Assembly (NCBI GenBank): GCA_002723345.1
Contig: PBNV01000031.1
Location: 1 to 64,000, forward strand
Length of the DNA: 64,000 nt
Direction: 5' to 3'
From: Rhodospirillaceae bacterium
GTDB lineage: Bacteria > Pseudomonadota > Alphaproteobacteria > Rhodospirillales > UBA2165
A program made the position numbers and the translations under genes. Under the pieces are notes generated by a model. It saw only the letters and a list, made by a program, of their open reading frames with translations. It was not told the origin of the DNA and did not search any database. Shown here one piece after another: positions 46,073 through 56,425 of this stretch (within the stretch, counting starts at the first letter, position 1; each line of letters begins with the position of its first letter).

Positions 46073-46962
46073 CACCTCCAGCCCGCGCCGCCGGCGTCAA
46101 AGTGGTTACATTTTCCAATGATCGAAGAGTGGCAGGCGACGGGGTTTTTACCTTGGGTTTCTTGCCCGATGAACAGGTGGAACACGTGGTGCGCTTTGCC
46201 TTCAAGCGCGGCATGCGCCGGTTCGCCGTTCTGGCACCAAACAATTCCTATGGCGCCTCTATTAGCGCAGCCCTGGAGGCCGCAGCCCTCGACCTAGGCG
46301 CTGAAATCACTGGCGCGGAATTTTATGATCCCCTGGCTGATGACTTCAGTGGCGCGGTTAAAACGATAGCAAACTATAAGGAACGGCGGCAAAACCTACT
46401 GGATCAGCGAAAAGAGCTCGAAAATCGGCAAGACGAAATTGCCCTACAAGCTCTCAAGCGTCTGGAAAATCTTCAAACATTGGGCGACTTGCCGTTTGAT
46501 GCCCTTCTCGTAGCAGAGGGCGGAAAACGGCTGCAAGCACTAGCCGCCCTGCTGCCTTATTATGACATTGACCCGAAGAAAACTCGCATTTTGGGCACGG
46601 GCCAATGGGACGCCGACGGGATTGGTTCAGAACCCGCACTGGTGGGTGGGTGGTTCGCAGCCCCCGCCAAAAAAGAACGGCAAAATTTTATACAACAATA
46701 CACGGAAATGTATGCCACCGCACCCTCTAGGCTTGCGACCTTGGCATATGATGCAACGGCATTGGCAGCTGTCTTCGTCAAATCAGATGGCCGGTTTGAT
46801 GTCTCGGAAATTACCGCTCCCCAGGGCTTTGCCGGCCGCGATGGCATTTTTCGTTTTCATCCGGAAGGCTATGCCGAGCGGGGCCTCTCCATCCACCAGG
46901 TTGGAGAGCGGAATACCCGCATAATCCTAAATGCACCGGCAAGTTTCCAGGCCGCAAATTAG
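45826..46962 (+). CDS. 3' part of the PBP activator: periplasmic binding-protein-like domain (LppC/LpoA family)
   Basis: From TTG at 45826 (upstream stop at 45763) the frame reads RIALLLPLSGPHAKLGNSLL, NAAQLALF, then LILGPLFSSSVETVAPPARA and VLAPNNSYGASISAALE, all features of the LppC/LpoA periplasmic-binding fold that activates penicillin-binding proteins. It is 378 residues as read. The usable protein probably needs the N-terminal lipoprotein part (45326-45779) in frame; otherwise this domain lacks export signals. Convergent with hemW. I infer a single gene split by a one-base frameshift. Confidence 0.75.
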   Translation: MRAKVPRIALLLPLSGPHAKLGNSLLNAAQLALFHFAGKNFELLPQDTQGTPEGAADAAALAIGDGASLILGPLFSSSVETVAPPARAAGVKVVTFSNDRRVAGDGVFTLGFLPDEQVEHVVRFAFKRGMRRFAVLAPNNSYGASISAALEAAALDLGAEITGAEFYDPLADDFSGAVKTIANYKERRQNLLDQRKELENRQDEIALQALKRLENLQTLGDLPFDALLVAEGGKRLQALAALLPYYDIDPKKTRILGTGQWDADGIGSEPALVGGWFAAPAKKERQNFIQQYTEMYATAPSRLATLAYDATALAAVFVKSDGRFDVSEITAPQGFAGRDGIFRFHPEGYAERGLSIHQVGERNTRIILNAPASFQAAN

Positions 46963-46992
46963 GCCAGGCCGGACTTTCTTAAACCTGTCTTG

Positions 46993-48144
46993 TTAGACAA
47001 TCAATGCTGCCAATACAGCATTGAGGCGCTGACGGCCCTTAGCCGTTGCAGCAAGGGTGTTTTCCCCTTGTTCCAAAAATCCGCGATCGGTTAGGTGCTC
47101 TAGTTTTTGTTTATCCAGTTGGGTCAACAAGGGTGCGCCAAATAGCCGTTCAAAGCGCCTAAACTCAATACCCTCAGTTAATCTGAGCCCCATGAGGATG
47201 AGCTCCTCAAGCCGTTCTTCCCGCCCCAGAGCAGTCCGCTTTTGCGTCCCGCCCTCACCGGATTGAACCGCCATCAGCCAAGCATTCGGCAGACGGATCT
47301 CCTGGATCGCCTCAACGGCAAGCCCTTCATTTAGTCTGTGGGTCGGTAATCGGCCATGCGCCCCCGGACCGATCCCAATATAATACTCGCCGCGCCAATA
47401 TATCAGGTTATGACGACACTCCTCGCCAGGCAGGGCATGGTTGGAAATTTCATAATCCGCCAGGCCCGCGGCCTGCATAATATTCCGTGTGGTTCTAAAC
47501 AGCACCTCAGCTACATCCTCGCCGGCCGCGGGCACACGATCTTTGTGGAATTGCGTCCCGGGTTCAATGGTCAACTGATATAGTGACAAGTGACCGCTTG
47601 CCAACGCCAATATTTGCTCTAATTCTGACCGCCATGCCGATGCCGTTTGACCAGGAAGGGCATAGATAAAATCAAGAGAGTACCGATCAAACACCTGAGC
47701 CGCCTCCAGCGCCGCCCTGCGGGCCTCCACCGAGGTGTGCCGACGCCCCAAAAAAACCAGGGACTCGTCACACAACGACTGCATACCGAGGGAAAGCCGA
47801 TTGACCCCCGCTTTGCGAAAAGCCTCAAACTGCGCACGATTTGACGACGACGGGTTAGCTTCTGCCGTAACCTCAAAGTCATTAGAAACCGACCACAGAC
47901 CCTGGATCCGCTGCAGCACCGCGGCTACTGTATCTGCCGCCATAAGACTCGGCGTACCCCCACCAAAATACACACTCGTCACGACATGGTTTTGAGTTTC
48001 GACGGCATATCGGTTGAGCTCTGCCAAATATGCGTCCCGCCAGGCAGCCTCGTCTAATATGCCAGAAACATGACTGTTAAAATCACAATAGGGACATTTA
48101 GACTCGCAGAACGGCCAATGGATATAAATCCCAAATTGTGCCAT
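46993..48144 (-). CDS. hemW: radical SAM family haem chaperone HemW
   Basis: Radical-SAM-type protein that delivers haem rather than oxidising coproporphyrinogen. The 383-residue protein has CESKCPYC with Cys13, Cys17 and Cys20 binding the 4Fe-4S cluster, VYFGGGTPSLM, RLSLGMQSLCDESLVFLGR and GIGPGAHGRL. HemN carries an extra Cys after the triplet (CxxxCxxCxC), while this reads CxxxCxxCDF, as HemW does. It follows rdgB and rph, common in alphaproteobacteria. Confidence 0.92.
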   Translation of the reverse strand: MAQFGIYIHWPFCESKCPYCDFNSHVSGILDEAAWRDAYLAELNRYAVETQNHVVTSVYFGGGTPSLMAADTVAAVLQRIQGLWSVSNDFEVTAEANPSSSNRAQFEAFRKAGVNRLSLGMQSLCDESLVFLGRRHTSVEARRAALEAAQVFDRYSLDFIYALPGQTASAWRSELEQILALASGHLSLYQLTIEPGTQFHKDRVPAAGEDVAEVLFRTTRNIMQAAGLADYEISNHALPGEECRHNLIYWRGEYYIGIGPGAHGRLPTHRLNEGLAVEAIQEIRLPNAWLMAVQSGEGGTQKRTALGREERLEELILMGLRLTEGIEFRRFERLFGAPLLTQLDKQKLEHLTDRGFLEQGENTLAATAKGRQRLNAVLAALIV

Positions 48145-48165
48145 CTCCGCTTCTGCCCCTTAAAT

Positions 48166-48765
48166 TCACGATTTCAAGCACAAATCGACCAACTTTCGGA
48201 ATGCATCCGCTCGATGGCTAATTTGATGTTTTTCAACCGGATCCATCTCCCCAAAGGTGATGTCGTAGCCCACCGGCACGAAGACCGGGTCGTAACCGAA
48301 CCCTCGGTCACCCCGGGGGGGCCAAGTAAGCTCACCCCGCACCGTGCCCTCGACGGACACAGTATGCCCATCCGGCCATGCGAGAGTAAGGGCGCTCACA
48401 AAGCGCGACGTTCGGTCCTTCTCGCCACGCAGTCCGTCTTCAACCTTTCTCATAGCCGACTGGAAATTTTTGCTGGGACCGGCCCATCGTGCTGAGTAGA
48501 TGCCGGGATCCCCGCCCAACGTCGGCACCACGAGACCCGAGTCATCTGCGAGCGCCGGAAATCCGGATCCTTTTGTAGCCGCCAGTGCTTTTAACTCCGC
48601 ATTTGCGATGAATGACGAACCTGTCTCCTCTGGCTCTGGCAGTCCCAACTTGCCGGCGGACACCAAATCTGCCCCAAAAGGCGCCAGGAGGTCAGCGATT
48701 TCCACCACCTTACCAGAGTTGTGGGTGGCGATTACCAATTTTCCACCATCAAATTTTCTCGCCAT
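48166..48765 (-). CDS. rdgB: XTP/dITP pyrophosphatase
   Basis: Removes non-canonical purine nucleotides (ITP, XTP) from the pool, preventing their incorporation. The 199-residue Ham1-family protein shows [18 protein letters not shown] near the N-terminus, [20 protein letters not shown] with the catalytic Asp, and the final HRADAFRKL. It sits 6 bp after rph and 21 bp before hemW, so rph-rdgB-hemW is probably one transcript. Confidence 0.95.
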   Translation of the reverse strand: MARKFDGGKLVIATHNSGKVVEIADLLAPFGADLVSAGKLGLPEPEETGSSFIANAELKALAATKGSGFPALADDSGLVVPTLGGDPGIYSARWAGPSKNFQSAMRKVEDGLRGEKDRTSRFVSALTLAWPDGHTVSVEGTVRGELTWPPRGDRGFGYDPVFVPVGYDITFGEMDPVEKHQISHRADAFRKLVDLCLKS

Positions 48766-48771
48766 AGGTTT

Positions 48772-49491
48772 CTATCCGATATTGAGAGCGTTTTTCTGAT
48801 GGTCAATAAGTTCTCCAATGCCTTTCTTCGCCAACGCCATCATGGCTGCCAGCTGGCCCTCTGAGAACGGGTCCTCCTCTGCCGTAGCCTGGATTTCAAC
48901 AATCTGACCCGAGTCCGTCAGGACAAAGTTTGTATCTGCCTGGGCGTTACTGTCCTCGTCATAGTCCAAATCCAACGCGGCCTCCCCCCGGTAAAGCCCG
49001 CAAGAGACAGCAGCAACCATACCTTTAAACGGTAGTTCATTGATCAAACCCAATTGCTGGATTTTTCGGCACGCCAGTTGCAGTGCGACATAGGCCCCGG
49101 TTACAGAGGCCGTTCTCGTGCCGCCATCAGCCTGCAACACATCACAGTCAAGGCGTATTTGGAGCGCGCCAAGTTGAGCGAGATTGGTAACGGCTCTCAT
49201 GGATCGCCCAATCAACCTCTGTATTTCGAGGGTCCGCCCACCTTGTTTTCCCCGCGTCGCCTCCCGGCCCATACGGTCTCCGGTAGAACGAGGCAGCATG
49301 CCGTATTCGGCGGTGACCCAACCATGACCAGCATCACGAAGCCAACCGGGCAACCGGTCCTCAACAGACGCGGTACATAGCACATGAGTATCACCAAACT
49401 TTGCAAGGCAAGAGCCCTCTGCATGCTTGCTCACATTAATCTCCAGGGAAATAACGCGAAGCTGATCCAGGGCGCGGCCGGAAGGTCTCAT
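48772..49491 (-). CDS. rph: ribonuclease PH
   Basis: Phosphorolytic 3'-5' exoribonuclease that trims the 3' ends of tRNA precursors. The 239-residue length is full. Seen: [63 protein letters not shown] and [20 protein letters not shown]. It is divergent from hrcA with a 237-bp gap, where the hrcA heat-shock promoter lies. First gene of rph-rdgB-hemW. Confidence 0.97.
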   Translation of the reverse strand: MRPSGRALDQLRVISLEINVSKHAEGSCLAKFGDTHVLCTASVEDRLPGWLRDAGHGWVTAEYGMLPRSTGDRMGREATRGKQGGRTLEIQRLIGRSMRAVTNLAQLGALQIRLDCDVLQADGGTRTASVTGAYVALQLACRKIQQLGLINELPFKGMVAAVSCGLYRGEAALDLDYDEDSNAQADTNFVLTDSGQIVEIQATAEEDPFSEGQLAAMMALAKKGIGELIDHQKNALNIG

Positions 49492-49657
49492 CAGTAATTA
49501 CCTTATGTTTGAGGGTGCCTACTTATACTAGCTCGGCAGCGGCAGCCTAGCGGAGCACCTATCCCGCGTCCAGTACCTCGCAACAATTCGCGGCGATCCC
49601 AAAACATTCCAAGACCCGTTGACGGGACCAACGCTTAATCCTAAATTCCGACGCCTT

Positions 49658-49685
49658 CTTGAATTGGCAAAACAACCACCCATAT
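49658..49685 (+). promoter_or_regulatory. RpoH (sigma32)-type promoter for hrcA-grpE
   Basis: CTTGAA (49658-49663) and CCCATAT (49679-49685), 15 bp apart, fit the heat-shock consensus CTTG-N17-CCCAT. The expected start near 49692 leaves about 37 nt before the hrcA ATG. Confidence 0.6.
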
Positions 49686-49728
49686 CTGACAAGCCCGAGA
49701 GGGTTGTTGACAAAAGCATGGCCTAACC

Positions 49729-50814
49729 ATGGAGAGAAGAAAGTCTGCCATATCCGAGATGAACACCCGCTCGCGAGAGGTGTTCAAAAAAATCGTGGAT
49801 GCCTATGTCGCGACTGGCGAACCTATTGGCTCGCGCACGCTTTCTCAGCAATTAAGCACCTCCTTATCTTCCGCCACCATTCGTAATGTGATGGCAGATC
49901 TTGAAGAGGCTGGACTCTTATATTCACCTCACACTTCGTCGGGCCGGCTACCCACAGAGGCAGGTCTTAGAATTTTTGTCGACGGTCTGCTGGAAATCGG
50001 AAATCTGACAAGCAAAGAATCCACAGATTTGGAGGGCCGTTTTGCGGGCACAGGAAAGAGCTTCTCAGGTGTTTTGGAGGATGCAACAAATACTTTGTCT
50101 GGACTGTCCAACTGTGCGGGCATTGTCACGGCGCCTAAGACCGAGACCCCGCTTAAGCACATAGAGTTCGTTCATCTTAATCCGGGGCGAGCCCTGGTAG
50201 TTATTGTAACGGCCGAGGGGATTGTGGAAAATCGGATCATCGAGGTGCCCAAGGATATCCCCCCTTCGGTTTTTGCTGAAGCGACAAATTTTCTTAACCA
50301 GCGCCTAGTCGGTCAGACTATCGGCGAAACCCGCGATGCCATTCTAGCAGAGCTTGGACAGAAGAAAGCGGCCCTTGATCAGCTTACCCGGAGTATTGTT
50401 GAAGCTGGGCTTGCGACATGGTCGGGCGAGGGTTCAGAAGGCACGCTCATCGTTAGCGGCCGAGCCAATCTTCTGGAAGACGTTTCTGTAGTTACCGACC
50501 TAGAACACATCCGCAGTCTTTTTAATGCGCTTGAGACCAACGAGCTCATGCTGAAGGTCCTGGAGATGACCGATCAGGCTGAAGGTGTTCAAATTTTTAT
50601 CGGTGCTGACAACGAACTCTTTAATCTGTCTGGATGCTCCTTTATTGTTGCACCGTATAACTCTGGCGACAGCCGACTGGTCGGCGCTATTGGCGTCATA
50701 GGCCCGACACGGATGAATTACGCGCGCATCATTCCCATGGTGGATTACACCGCCAAACTTATTAACCGAATGATGGGGTCGCAGGAAAAAGACTATGAAA
50801 CAAATAGAGAATGA
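49729..50814 (+). CDS. hrcA: heat-inducible transcription repressor HrcA
   Basis: Repressor that binds CIRCE elements before groESL and related genes; GroEL assists its folding. The 361-residue protein carries an N-terminal winged helix (SREVFKKIVDAYVATGEPIG and STSLSSATIRNVMADLEEAG), then a GAF-like and dimerisation part, ending GVIGPTRMNYARIIPMVDYT. ATG at 49729 has no good ribosome site; ATG at 49759 (MNTRSREVFK) would also fit the family. Its stop overlaps grpE as ATGA. No CIRCE repeat is found in its own upstream region. Confidence 0.95.
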   Translation: MERRKSAISEMNTRSREVFKKIVDAYVATGEPIGSRTLSQQLSTSLSSATIRNVMADLEEAGLLYSPHTSSGRLPTEAGLRIFVDGLLEIGNLTSKESTDLEGRFAGTGKSFSGVLEDATNTLSGLSNCAGIVTAPKTETPLKHIEFVHLNPGRALVVIVTAEGIVENRIIEVPKDIPPSVFAEATNFLNQRLVGQTIGETRDAILAELGQKKAALDQLTRSIVEAGLATWSGEGSEGTLIVSGRANLLEDVSVVTDLEHIRSLFNALETNELMLKVLEMTDQAEGVQIFIGADNELFNLSGCSFIVAPYNSGDSRLVGAIGVIGPTRMNYARIIPMVDYTAKLINRMMGSQEKDYETNRE

Positions 50815-51638
50815 TGAAAATGAACGACGCAAAAAATAAACCCGCAAACGAAAAACCAGAGGCAGAGACCCCAGATTCGAACGGAATAAAGAACCAATTT
50901 AACGCTGAGGCAGAGCCGCAACCAGAGGGGCCGACCGACAGTAACAATACTGATGATGGCGAGCCGACATCGGATGAGGCAGGGGAAAAAAACCGAGAAG
51001 ACCCGGATGATAACAAGCCTCCAACCTATGAAGAATTGGAGTCTGACATTGCTGCGCTGAAGGACCAATTGCTTCGTGCTATGGCCGAAGCGGAAAATGT
51101 GCGGCGTCGGACGGAACGCGAAAAGGCAGATGCCTCAAAATATGCGGTGACTAATTTCGCCCGCGCCATCCTGAGCGTGGCAGACAATTTGAACCGAGCC
51201 CTCGAGAGCGTTTCCCAGGAAGCTCGTGACGCAAACGAAGATCTTAACAATTTGTTCGTGGGTGTCGAAATGACCGAAAATGAACTAGAAACTGTCTATC
51301 AACAGTTTGGCATCAAAACCATCGACGCGATTGGTAAAAAATTCGATCATAATTATCATCAAGCGATGTTCGAAGTGGAAGATCCTGACCAGCCGGCCGG
51401 CCTCGTGATCCAGCAGGTACAAAAAGGCTATATGCTGCAGGGCCGACTCCTACGCGCCGCCATGGTTGGCGTTTCCAAGGGAGGCCCAAAAATGGAGGAC
51501 GATCTAGCTGCGGAGGACCACCCCTCGGAGCCCGCGGGTGACAATCCGGTGCAAACGTCAAACGCCTACGAAAAACAATCAGACGCCGCCGACCAAGAAT
51601 CAGGCGGAACGGGGCCCCACGTGGACAAAGAACTCTGA
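50811..51638 (+). CDS. grpE: nucleotide exchange factor GrpE
   Basis: Exchanges ADP for ATP on DnaK and acts as a thermosensor. The 275-residue protein has a long acidic, low-complexity N-terminus (about 70 residues), a coiled coil with DQLLRAMAEAENVRRRTERE, then AILSVADNLNRALESVSQEA and YHQAMFEVEDPDQPAGLVIQ and the final RLLRAAMVGVSKG. The Glu/Pro-rich tail of about 50 residues is longer than E. coli. The start ATG at 50811 overlaps the hrcA stop; two further in-frame ATGs exist. Confidence 0.94.
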   Translation: MMKMNDAKNKPANEKPEAETPDSNGIKNQFNAEAEPQPEGPTDSNNTDDGEPTSDEAGEKNREDPDDNKPPTYEELESDIAALKDQLLRAMAEAENVRRRTEREKADASKYAVTNFARAILSVADNLNRALESVSQEARDANEDLNNLFVGVEMTENELETVYQQFGIKTIDAIGKKFDHNYHQAMFEVEDPDQPAGLVIQQVQKGYMLQGRLLRAAMVGVSKGGPKMEDDLAAEDHPSEPAGDNPVQTSNAYEKQSDAADQESGGTGPHVDKEL

Positions 51639-51679
51639 TTTCAGCGGAAAATAAACCCTATAAACTTTGCGAGTAAACA

Positions 51680-51708
51680 GTTGCGGGGATCGGTTACCCG
51701 CCCTATAT
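51680..51708 (+). promoter_or_regulatory. RpoH-type promoter for dnaK
   Basis: GTTG (51680-51683) and CCTATAT (51702-51708), 18 bp apart, match the alphaproteobacterial heat-shock pattern CTTG-N17-CYTAT with small deviations. A leader of about 120 nt follows to the dnaK ATG, with a small inverted repeat (GAATC/GATTC, around 51776-51795). Confidence 0.5.
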
Positions 51709-51836
51709 ATCGGCGGAGCTAAACGTTTTTCGATATGCCCAAATGACATTGGGTCGAAGCTGGTCGGTGCCTCTAGAATCCATCCGAAGATTCCGTATAG
51801 GGTCGTCAGCTTTCGTCGCTGAATAGAGAGGACAAA

Positions 51837-53819
51837 ATGAGTAAAGTGATTGGAATTGACCTTGGAACCACTAATTCGTGCGTGGCACTTATGGAGGGTT
51901 CTGAAGAGAAAGTTATTGAAAATGCAGAAGGGGTGAGGACGACGCCGTCTATGGTGGCCTTTGCTGATGGAGAGCGGCTTGTTGGACAGCCCGCCAAACG
52001 GCAGGCCGTTACTAACCCAGAAAACACGCTCTTCGCCATCAAACGCCTGATCGGTCGGCGGTTTGATGATCCTCTTACCGAAAAGGACAAGGGACTCGTT
52101 CCTTTCGAGATCGTTTCGGGTGATAACGGCGACGCCTGGGTTGAGGCAGAAGGCAACAAATACAGCCCGAGTCAAATGAGTGCTTTCATTTTGCAAAAGA
52201 TGAAGGAGACAGCAGAAGCCTATCTCGGCGACAACGTGACGCAAGCCGTCATTACGGTTCCGGCGTATTTCAACGACTCACAACGCCAGGCAACTAAAGA
52301 TGCCGGCAAAATAGCTGGCCTCGAAGTGCTGCGCATTATCAATGAACCCACTGCCGCTGCCCTTGCCTATGGTCTCGATAAAAAAGATGGCGGTACAATC
52401 GTTGTTTATGATCTTGGTGGAGGTACCTTTGACGTTTCTGTGCTCGAGATTGGAGACGGTGTCTTTGAAGTGAAATCCACGAATGGCGACACTTTCTTAG
52501 GCGGAGAAGATTTCGACCAATGTATAATCGATTATCTGGCAGACGAGTTTAAAAAAGAACAAAGCGTTGACCTCCGCCAGGATAAGCTGGCCCTGCAACG
52601 CCTGAAAGAAGCGTCAGAGAAGGCCAAGACCGAGCTGTCGAGCGCGATGCAGACGGAGGTGAATTTGCCGTTTATCACTGCGGATGCGAGCGGTCCAAAA
52701 CACCTTAACATCAAGTTGACCCGCGCGAAGCTAGAGGCACTGGTCGAGTCTCTGATTGACCGAACAATTGAACCCTGCAAGTCGGCTCTTAAGGACGCCG
52801 GTATTTCTGCAGGTGAAATAGACGAAGTCATTTTGGTTGGCGGGATGACCAGAATGCCTAAAGTCCAGGAGCGTGTGCAGGAATTCTTTGGCCGCGAGCC
52901 ACACAAAGGCGTGAACCCTGATGAGGTGGTGGCACTTGGAGCAGCCATTCAAGGAGGCGTTCTCCAAGGGGACGTGAAGGATGTCCTGTTGCTTGATGTG
53001 ACACCCCTGTCCCTCGGCATTGAGACGTTAGGTGGCGTTTTCACGCGGCTAATTGACCGCAATACGACGATCCCTACACGGAAAAGCCAAGTTTTCTCGA
53101 CTGCGGAAGACAATCAAAACGCCGTGACGATCCGGGTTTTCCAGGGTGAGCGTGAAATGGCTGCGGATAACAAGTTACTTGGGCAGTTTGACTTGATGGG
53201 TATCCCACCTGCAGCCCGAGGCATGCCACAAATCGAAGTAACGTTTGACATAGACGCAAATGGTATCGTGAACGTGTCTGCAAAGGACAAGGCCACAGGT
53301 AAGGAACAACAGATTCGTATCCAGGCATCCGGCGGCCTGTCTGATGACGATATCGAACAGATGGTGCAGGATGCAGAGTCCCACGCAGAAGAGGATAAAG
53401 TTCGACGCGAGCTAATCGAAGCTCGTAACAATGCAGACGGCCTTGTCCACTCGACGGAACAAAACCTAAAAGACTATGGTGACAAAGTTACTGAGGACGA
53501 ACGCGGCGAAATCGAAACTGCCGTTCAGTCGTTGAAGGATGTTATCGATGGCGAGGACTTGGAAGCCATCAAAACTAAATCCGACGCGCTGATGCAAGCT
53601 GCCATGAAACTTGGTGAAGCCATGTATAAAGCGGGCCAAGAAGCGGGGGGGCCAGACATGGCCGGCATGGGCCCAGATATGGGTGGCCCCGACAACATGG
53701 GAGGAAAAGAGCCGGGCGCCGGCGCGGATGCGGCTGCTCAGGCGGATGACACTGTCGTCGATGCAGAATTCGAGGAAGTCGGGCCTGGAGACGCGGATGC
53801 GGAGAAGAAAGAAAGCTAA
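51837..53819 (+). CDS. dnaK: chaperone protein DnaK (Hsp70)
   Basis: ATP-dependent chaperone that binds exposed hydrophobic peptides, with DnaJ and GrpE. The 660-residue protein has [20 protein letters not shown] at the N-terminus, the phosphate loop [38 protein letters not shown], a substrate domain from about 390, and a C-terminal tail rich in Gly and Asp with the acidic end VVDAEFEEV, the co-chaperone docking motif. AGAGAGGA precedes the ATG. It has its own RpoH-type promoter and is followed by dnaJ. Confidence 0.98.
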   Translation: MSKVIGIDLGTTNSCVALMEGSEEKVIENAEGVRTTPSMVAFADGERLVGQPAKRQAVTNPENTLFAIKRLIGRRFDDPLTEKDKGLVPFEIVSGDNGDAWVEAEGNKYSPSQMSAFILQKMKETAEAYLGDNVTQAVITVPAYFNDSQRQATKDAGKIAGLEVLRIINEPTAAALAYGLDKKDGGTIVVYDLGGGTFDVSVLEIGDGVFEVKSTNGDTFLGGEDFDQCIIDYLADEFKKEQSVDLRQDKLALQRLKEASEKAKTELSSAMQTEVNLPFITADASGPKHLNIKLTRAKLEALVESLIDRTIEPCKSALKDAGISAGEIDEVILVGGMTRMPKVQERVQEFFGREPHKGVNPDEVVALGAAIQGGVLQGDVKDVLLLDVTPLSLGIETLGGVFTRLIDRNTTIPTRKSQVFSTAEDNQNAVTIRVFQGEREMAADNKLLGQFDLMGIPPAARGMPQIEVTFDIDANGIVNVSAKDKATGKEQQIRIQASGGLSDDDIEQMVQDAESHAEEDKVRRELIEARNNADGLVHSTEQNLKDYGDKVTEDERGEIETAVQSLKDVIDGEDLEAIKTKSDALMQAAMKLGEAMYKAGQEAGGPDMAGMGPDMGGPDNMGGKEPGAGADAAAQADDTVVDAEFEEVGPGDADAEKKES

Positions 53820-53919
53820 TCATTTTCCAGTAAAAACGGTTTCCATTCCAGGTCTCCACAGAAACGCCGGGCATCTATAAACGGATGTCCGGTTTCCTTT
53901 GGCAAGCAGGTTCAGCCAG

Positions 53920-55044
53920 ATGGCAAAAGAAGATTATTATGCGACGTTAGGTATTGATCGTGACGCGGACGCGTCGGAAATCAAAAAAGCCTATCGTAAA
54001 CTGGCAATGAAATTCCACCCGGACAAAAACCCGGGAGACGTAGCCGCTGAGAAAAAATTCAAAGAGTTGAATGAGGCCAACGACGTGCTGTCTGACGATG
54101 AAAAGCGGGCTGCATACGACCGTTTTGGCCATGCCGCCTTTGAGCAGGGTGGCACTGGCAGCACTGGGGGCTTTGGTGGATTCTCGGATATTTTCGATGA
54201 GATGTTCGGCGATGCCTTTACCGGCGGGGGTCGACGAAACGCGCGCCAATCCGGTAGGGGCTCAGACCTTCGATACAATATGGAGGTAACTCTTGCCCAG
54301 GCGTATGCAGGCAATAAAACAAACATTCGTGTGCCAACATCTGTGCAGTGCAGTGAATGCAGTGGCACCGGCTCCAAGGGAGGGGTGGCGCCCGAAACCT
54401 GCCACACATGCCAAGGCCAAGGAAAAATCCGCGCACAGCAGGGTTTTTTTACTATTGAACGGACCTGCCCCACATGTCACGGGCAAGGGCAAGTAATCAG
54501 TGAGGCCTGCGGCAAGTGTTCCGGGTCAGGCCGAGTACATCAGGAGAAGACCCTGTCGGTTACTATTCCTGCTGGCGTCGAAGACGGGACACGAATTCGC
54601 CTATCAGGCGAGGGGGAGGCTGGCCTCAATGGTGCACCGTCCGGAGACCTGTATATTTTTATCTCAGTTACACCGCACCACATCTTCCAACGGGACAGTG
54701 CTAACATCTTTTGTAAAGTTCCGCTGCCCTTCACCACAGCGTCCCTGGGCGGACATATCGAAGTACCCACGGTTGACGGAAGTCGGGCACGTATCACGAT
54801 TCCATCGGGCACTCAATCCGGCCACCAATTCCGGCTCAAAGCAAAAGGCATGTCCATCCTGCGCTCGAAAGAGCGCGGAGACATGTTTGTGCAAGCCTCA
54901 GTGGAGACGCCAGTCAATTTATCAAAAAAACAAAAAGAGCTCTTGAAAGAATTTGAACAGGAGGGCAAATCGGCTGATAACAGTCCGGAATCGGCAGGCT
55001 TCTTCTCAAAGGTTAAAGACCTGTGGGAAGACCTAAAGGATTAA
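53920..55044 (+). CDS. dnaJ: chaperone protein DnaJ
   Basis: Co-chaperone that delivers substrates and stimulates ATP hydrolysis of DnaK. The 374-residue protein has a J domain with HPD at 33-35, a Gly/Phe-rich linker, four CxxCxGxG zinc repeats ([32 protein letters not shown]) and the C-terminal substrate domains. The start at 53920 ([11 protein letters not shown]) is preceded by AGCAGG; an in-frame TTG seven codons earlier is unlikely. It lies 100 bp behind dnaK. Confidence 0.97.
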   Translation: MAKEDYYATLGIDRDADASEIKKAYRKLAMKFHPDKNPGDVAAEKKFKELNEANDVLSDDEKRAAYDRFGHAAFEQGGTGSTGGFGGFSDIFDEMFGDAFTGGGRRNARQSGRGSDLRYNMEVTLAQAYAGNKTNIRVPTSVQCSECSGTGSKGGVAPETCHTCQGQGKIRAQQGFFTIERTCPTCHGQGQVISEACGKCSGSGRVHQEKTLSVTIPAGVEDGTRIRLSGEGEAGLNGAPSGDLYIFISVTPHHIFQRDSANIFCKVPLPFTTASLGGHIEVPTVDGSRARITIPSGTQSGHQFRLKAKGMSILRSKERGDMFVQASVETPVNLSKKQKELLKEFEQEGKSADNSPESAGFFSKVKDLWEDLKD

Positions 55045-55095
55045 CGCCGGTCATTATTCCATTGTAAAAGATGGCGGAACCTCTTTAATACTCCC

Positions 55096-55908
55096 ATGAA
55101 AATTGGCATTACAGGTTGTGCGGGCCGGATGGGCCAAATGCTGGTACGCGAAGTACTGCTTACAGACGACTGCACTCTCGCGGGGGGCACAGAGCGGCCC
55201 GGCCATACTGCGCTTGGCCAAGACGTCGCCCAAACAGCTGGCCTGGCGGCATGCGGCCTCGCTATCTCGGATAACAGTGAAGCGCTGTTTGCGGCATCAG
55301 ATGCAGTCATCGATTTTACGATCGCAGAAGTGACGGAGAGCCACGCCCGCTTCACCAAAAAATACGGTACAAATTTGATCCTAGGGACAACAGGTCACGA
55401 TGGCAGTCAGATGGCCTCCATCGAGGCCGCAGCTGCTTGCGCTCCCATCGTCAAGGCGATGAATTTTTCCGTGGGCGTTAATGTATTGTTTGCGCTGACC
55501 AAACAGCTGGCAGGCGCGCTTGACGAGAATTTCGATATCGAGATCGTCGAGATGCACCATAAACATAAAGTTGACGCCCCCTCTGGCACCGCCCTTGGGC
55601 TCGCTCAAGCAGCGGCTGATGGACGGGAGGTAGACCTCAACCACGTCATTGATCGGGGACGTGACGGGATCACAGGGGAACGAAGAAGGGGCCAGATTGG
55701 ACTCGCAGCACTTCGGGGTGGAGATGTCGTAGGCGAACACGATGTCATATTTGCCGGACCATCCGAAAGGATTAAAATCAGCCATATAGCTGCTTCCCGG
55801 GAAATTTTTGCTAGAGGCGCCGTGCGGGCTGCACTTTGGTCGGCGCACGTCACGCCTGGTCTCTATAGCATGCTGGACGTGCTCGATTTTTCTGACGGGG
55901 ACGCCTGA
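55096..55908 (+). CDS. dapB: 4-hydroxy-tetrahydrodipicolinate reductase
   Basis: Reduces the dihydrodipicolinate precursor with NAD(P)H in the lysine and meso-diaminopimelate pathway. The 270-residue protein has the dinucleotide loop ITGCAGRMGQMLVREVLL, LGTTGHDGSQMASIEAAA, and the conserved catalytic EMHHKHKVDAPSGTALGL. It follows dnaJ by 51 bp, a usual place in alphaproteobacteria. It converges on DUF2244 with 7 bp between. Its product feeds peptidoglycan, as do other genes here. Confidence 0.95.
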   Translation: MKIGITGCAGRMGQMLVREVLLTDDCTLAGGTERPGHTALGQDVAQTAGLAACGLAISDNSEALFAASDAVIDFTIAEVTESHARFTKKYGTNLILGTTGHDGSQMASIEAAAACAPIVKAMNFSVGVNVLFALTKQLAGALDENFDIEIVEMHHKHKVDAPSGTALGLAQAAADGREVDLNHVIDRGRDGITGERRRGQIGLAALRGGDVVGEHDVIFAGPSERIKISHIAASREIFARGAVRAALWSAHVTPGLYSMLDVLDFSDGDA

Positions 55909-55915
55909 GCCACAC

Positions 55916-56425
55916 TCATACACCAGGCACCCGACCTAAGGCGTGGTGCAGAAGATCCAAAACCTTGCCACATTCCACCGGGTCTAAAAAACCACCAACT
56001 CGGCGGGTGCGCCCCTTGGAAGAAACAATCAATCCACCACCGCTATCATGTGACACTATGCGTAAGTCTGTCCACTGAGGATCAAACCGCGCCAGACTCA
56101 GACAGCCATGGCGGTCTATTGTCCTTAAAATAAAATGGTCCTCGGATACCGTGACATGTTCGCTCTGTCGAGCACTGCCCTCGCAGAACTTGTATACGGC
56201 ATACAATAAGACAACCTCGAGACCCATGAAGCCGAGCACAGGTTGAGCGCCCAAAAACATAAAGACGAGGCCTACGAGCAGACACACGACACCAAAAAGA
56301 AATAGGCCCCAGCGCACAAAAGGGAACCGGCCAGTAACAGCCGGGAACAATCTGATGTCCAATTGAATTATGCCTGAACCCGGCTCACCTGGGTAAGGGC
56401 TCTTATAGTCTACTAAAATCGCCAT
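55916..56425 (-). CDS. DUF2244 membrane protein
   Basis: 169-residue inner-membrane protein of DUF2244, function unknown. Two hydrophobic segments (about residues 39-57 and 60-80) are followed by a cytoplasmic part with EHVTVSEDHFILRTID, RFDPQWTDLRIV and TRRVGGFLDPVE. In related genomes it stands with nth; here the two are divergent, 106 bp apart. Confidence 0.82.
   Translation of the reverse strand: MAILVDYKSPYPGEPGSGIIQLDIRLFPAVTGRFPFVRWGLFLFGVVCLLVGLVFMFLGAQPVLGFMGLEVVLLYAVYKFCEGSARQSEHVTVSEDHFILRTIDRHGCLSLARFDPQWTDLRIVSHDSGGGLIVSSKGRTRRVGGFLDPVECGKVLDLLHHALGRVPGV

Noticed and set aside
49492-49728. CIRCE element before hrcA
   Set aside because: No TTAGCACTC-N9-GAGTGCTAA-like inverted repeat is present in the region.
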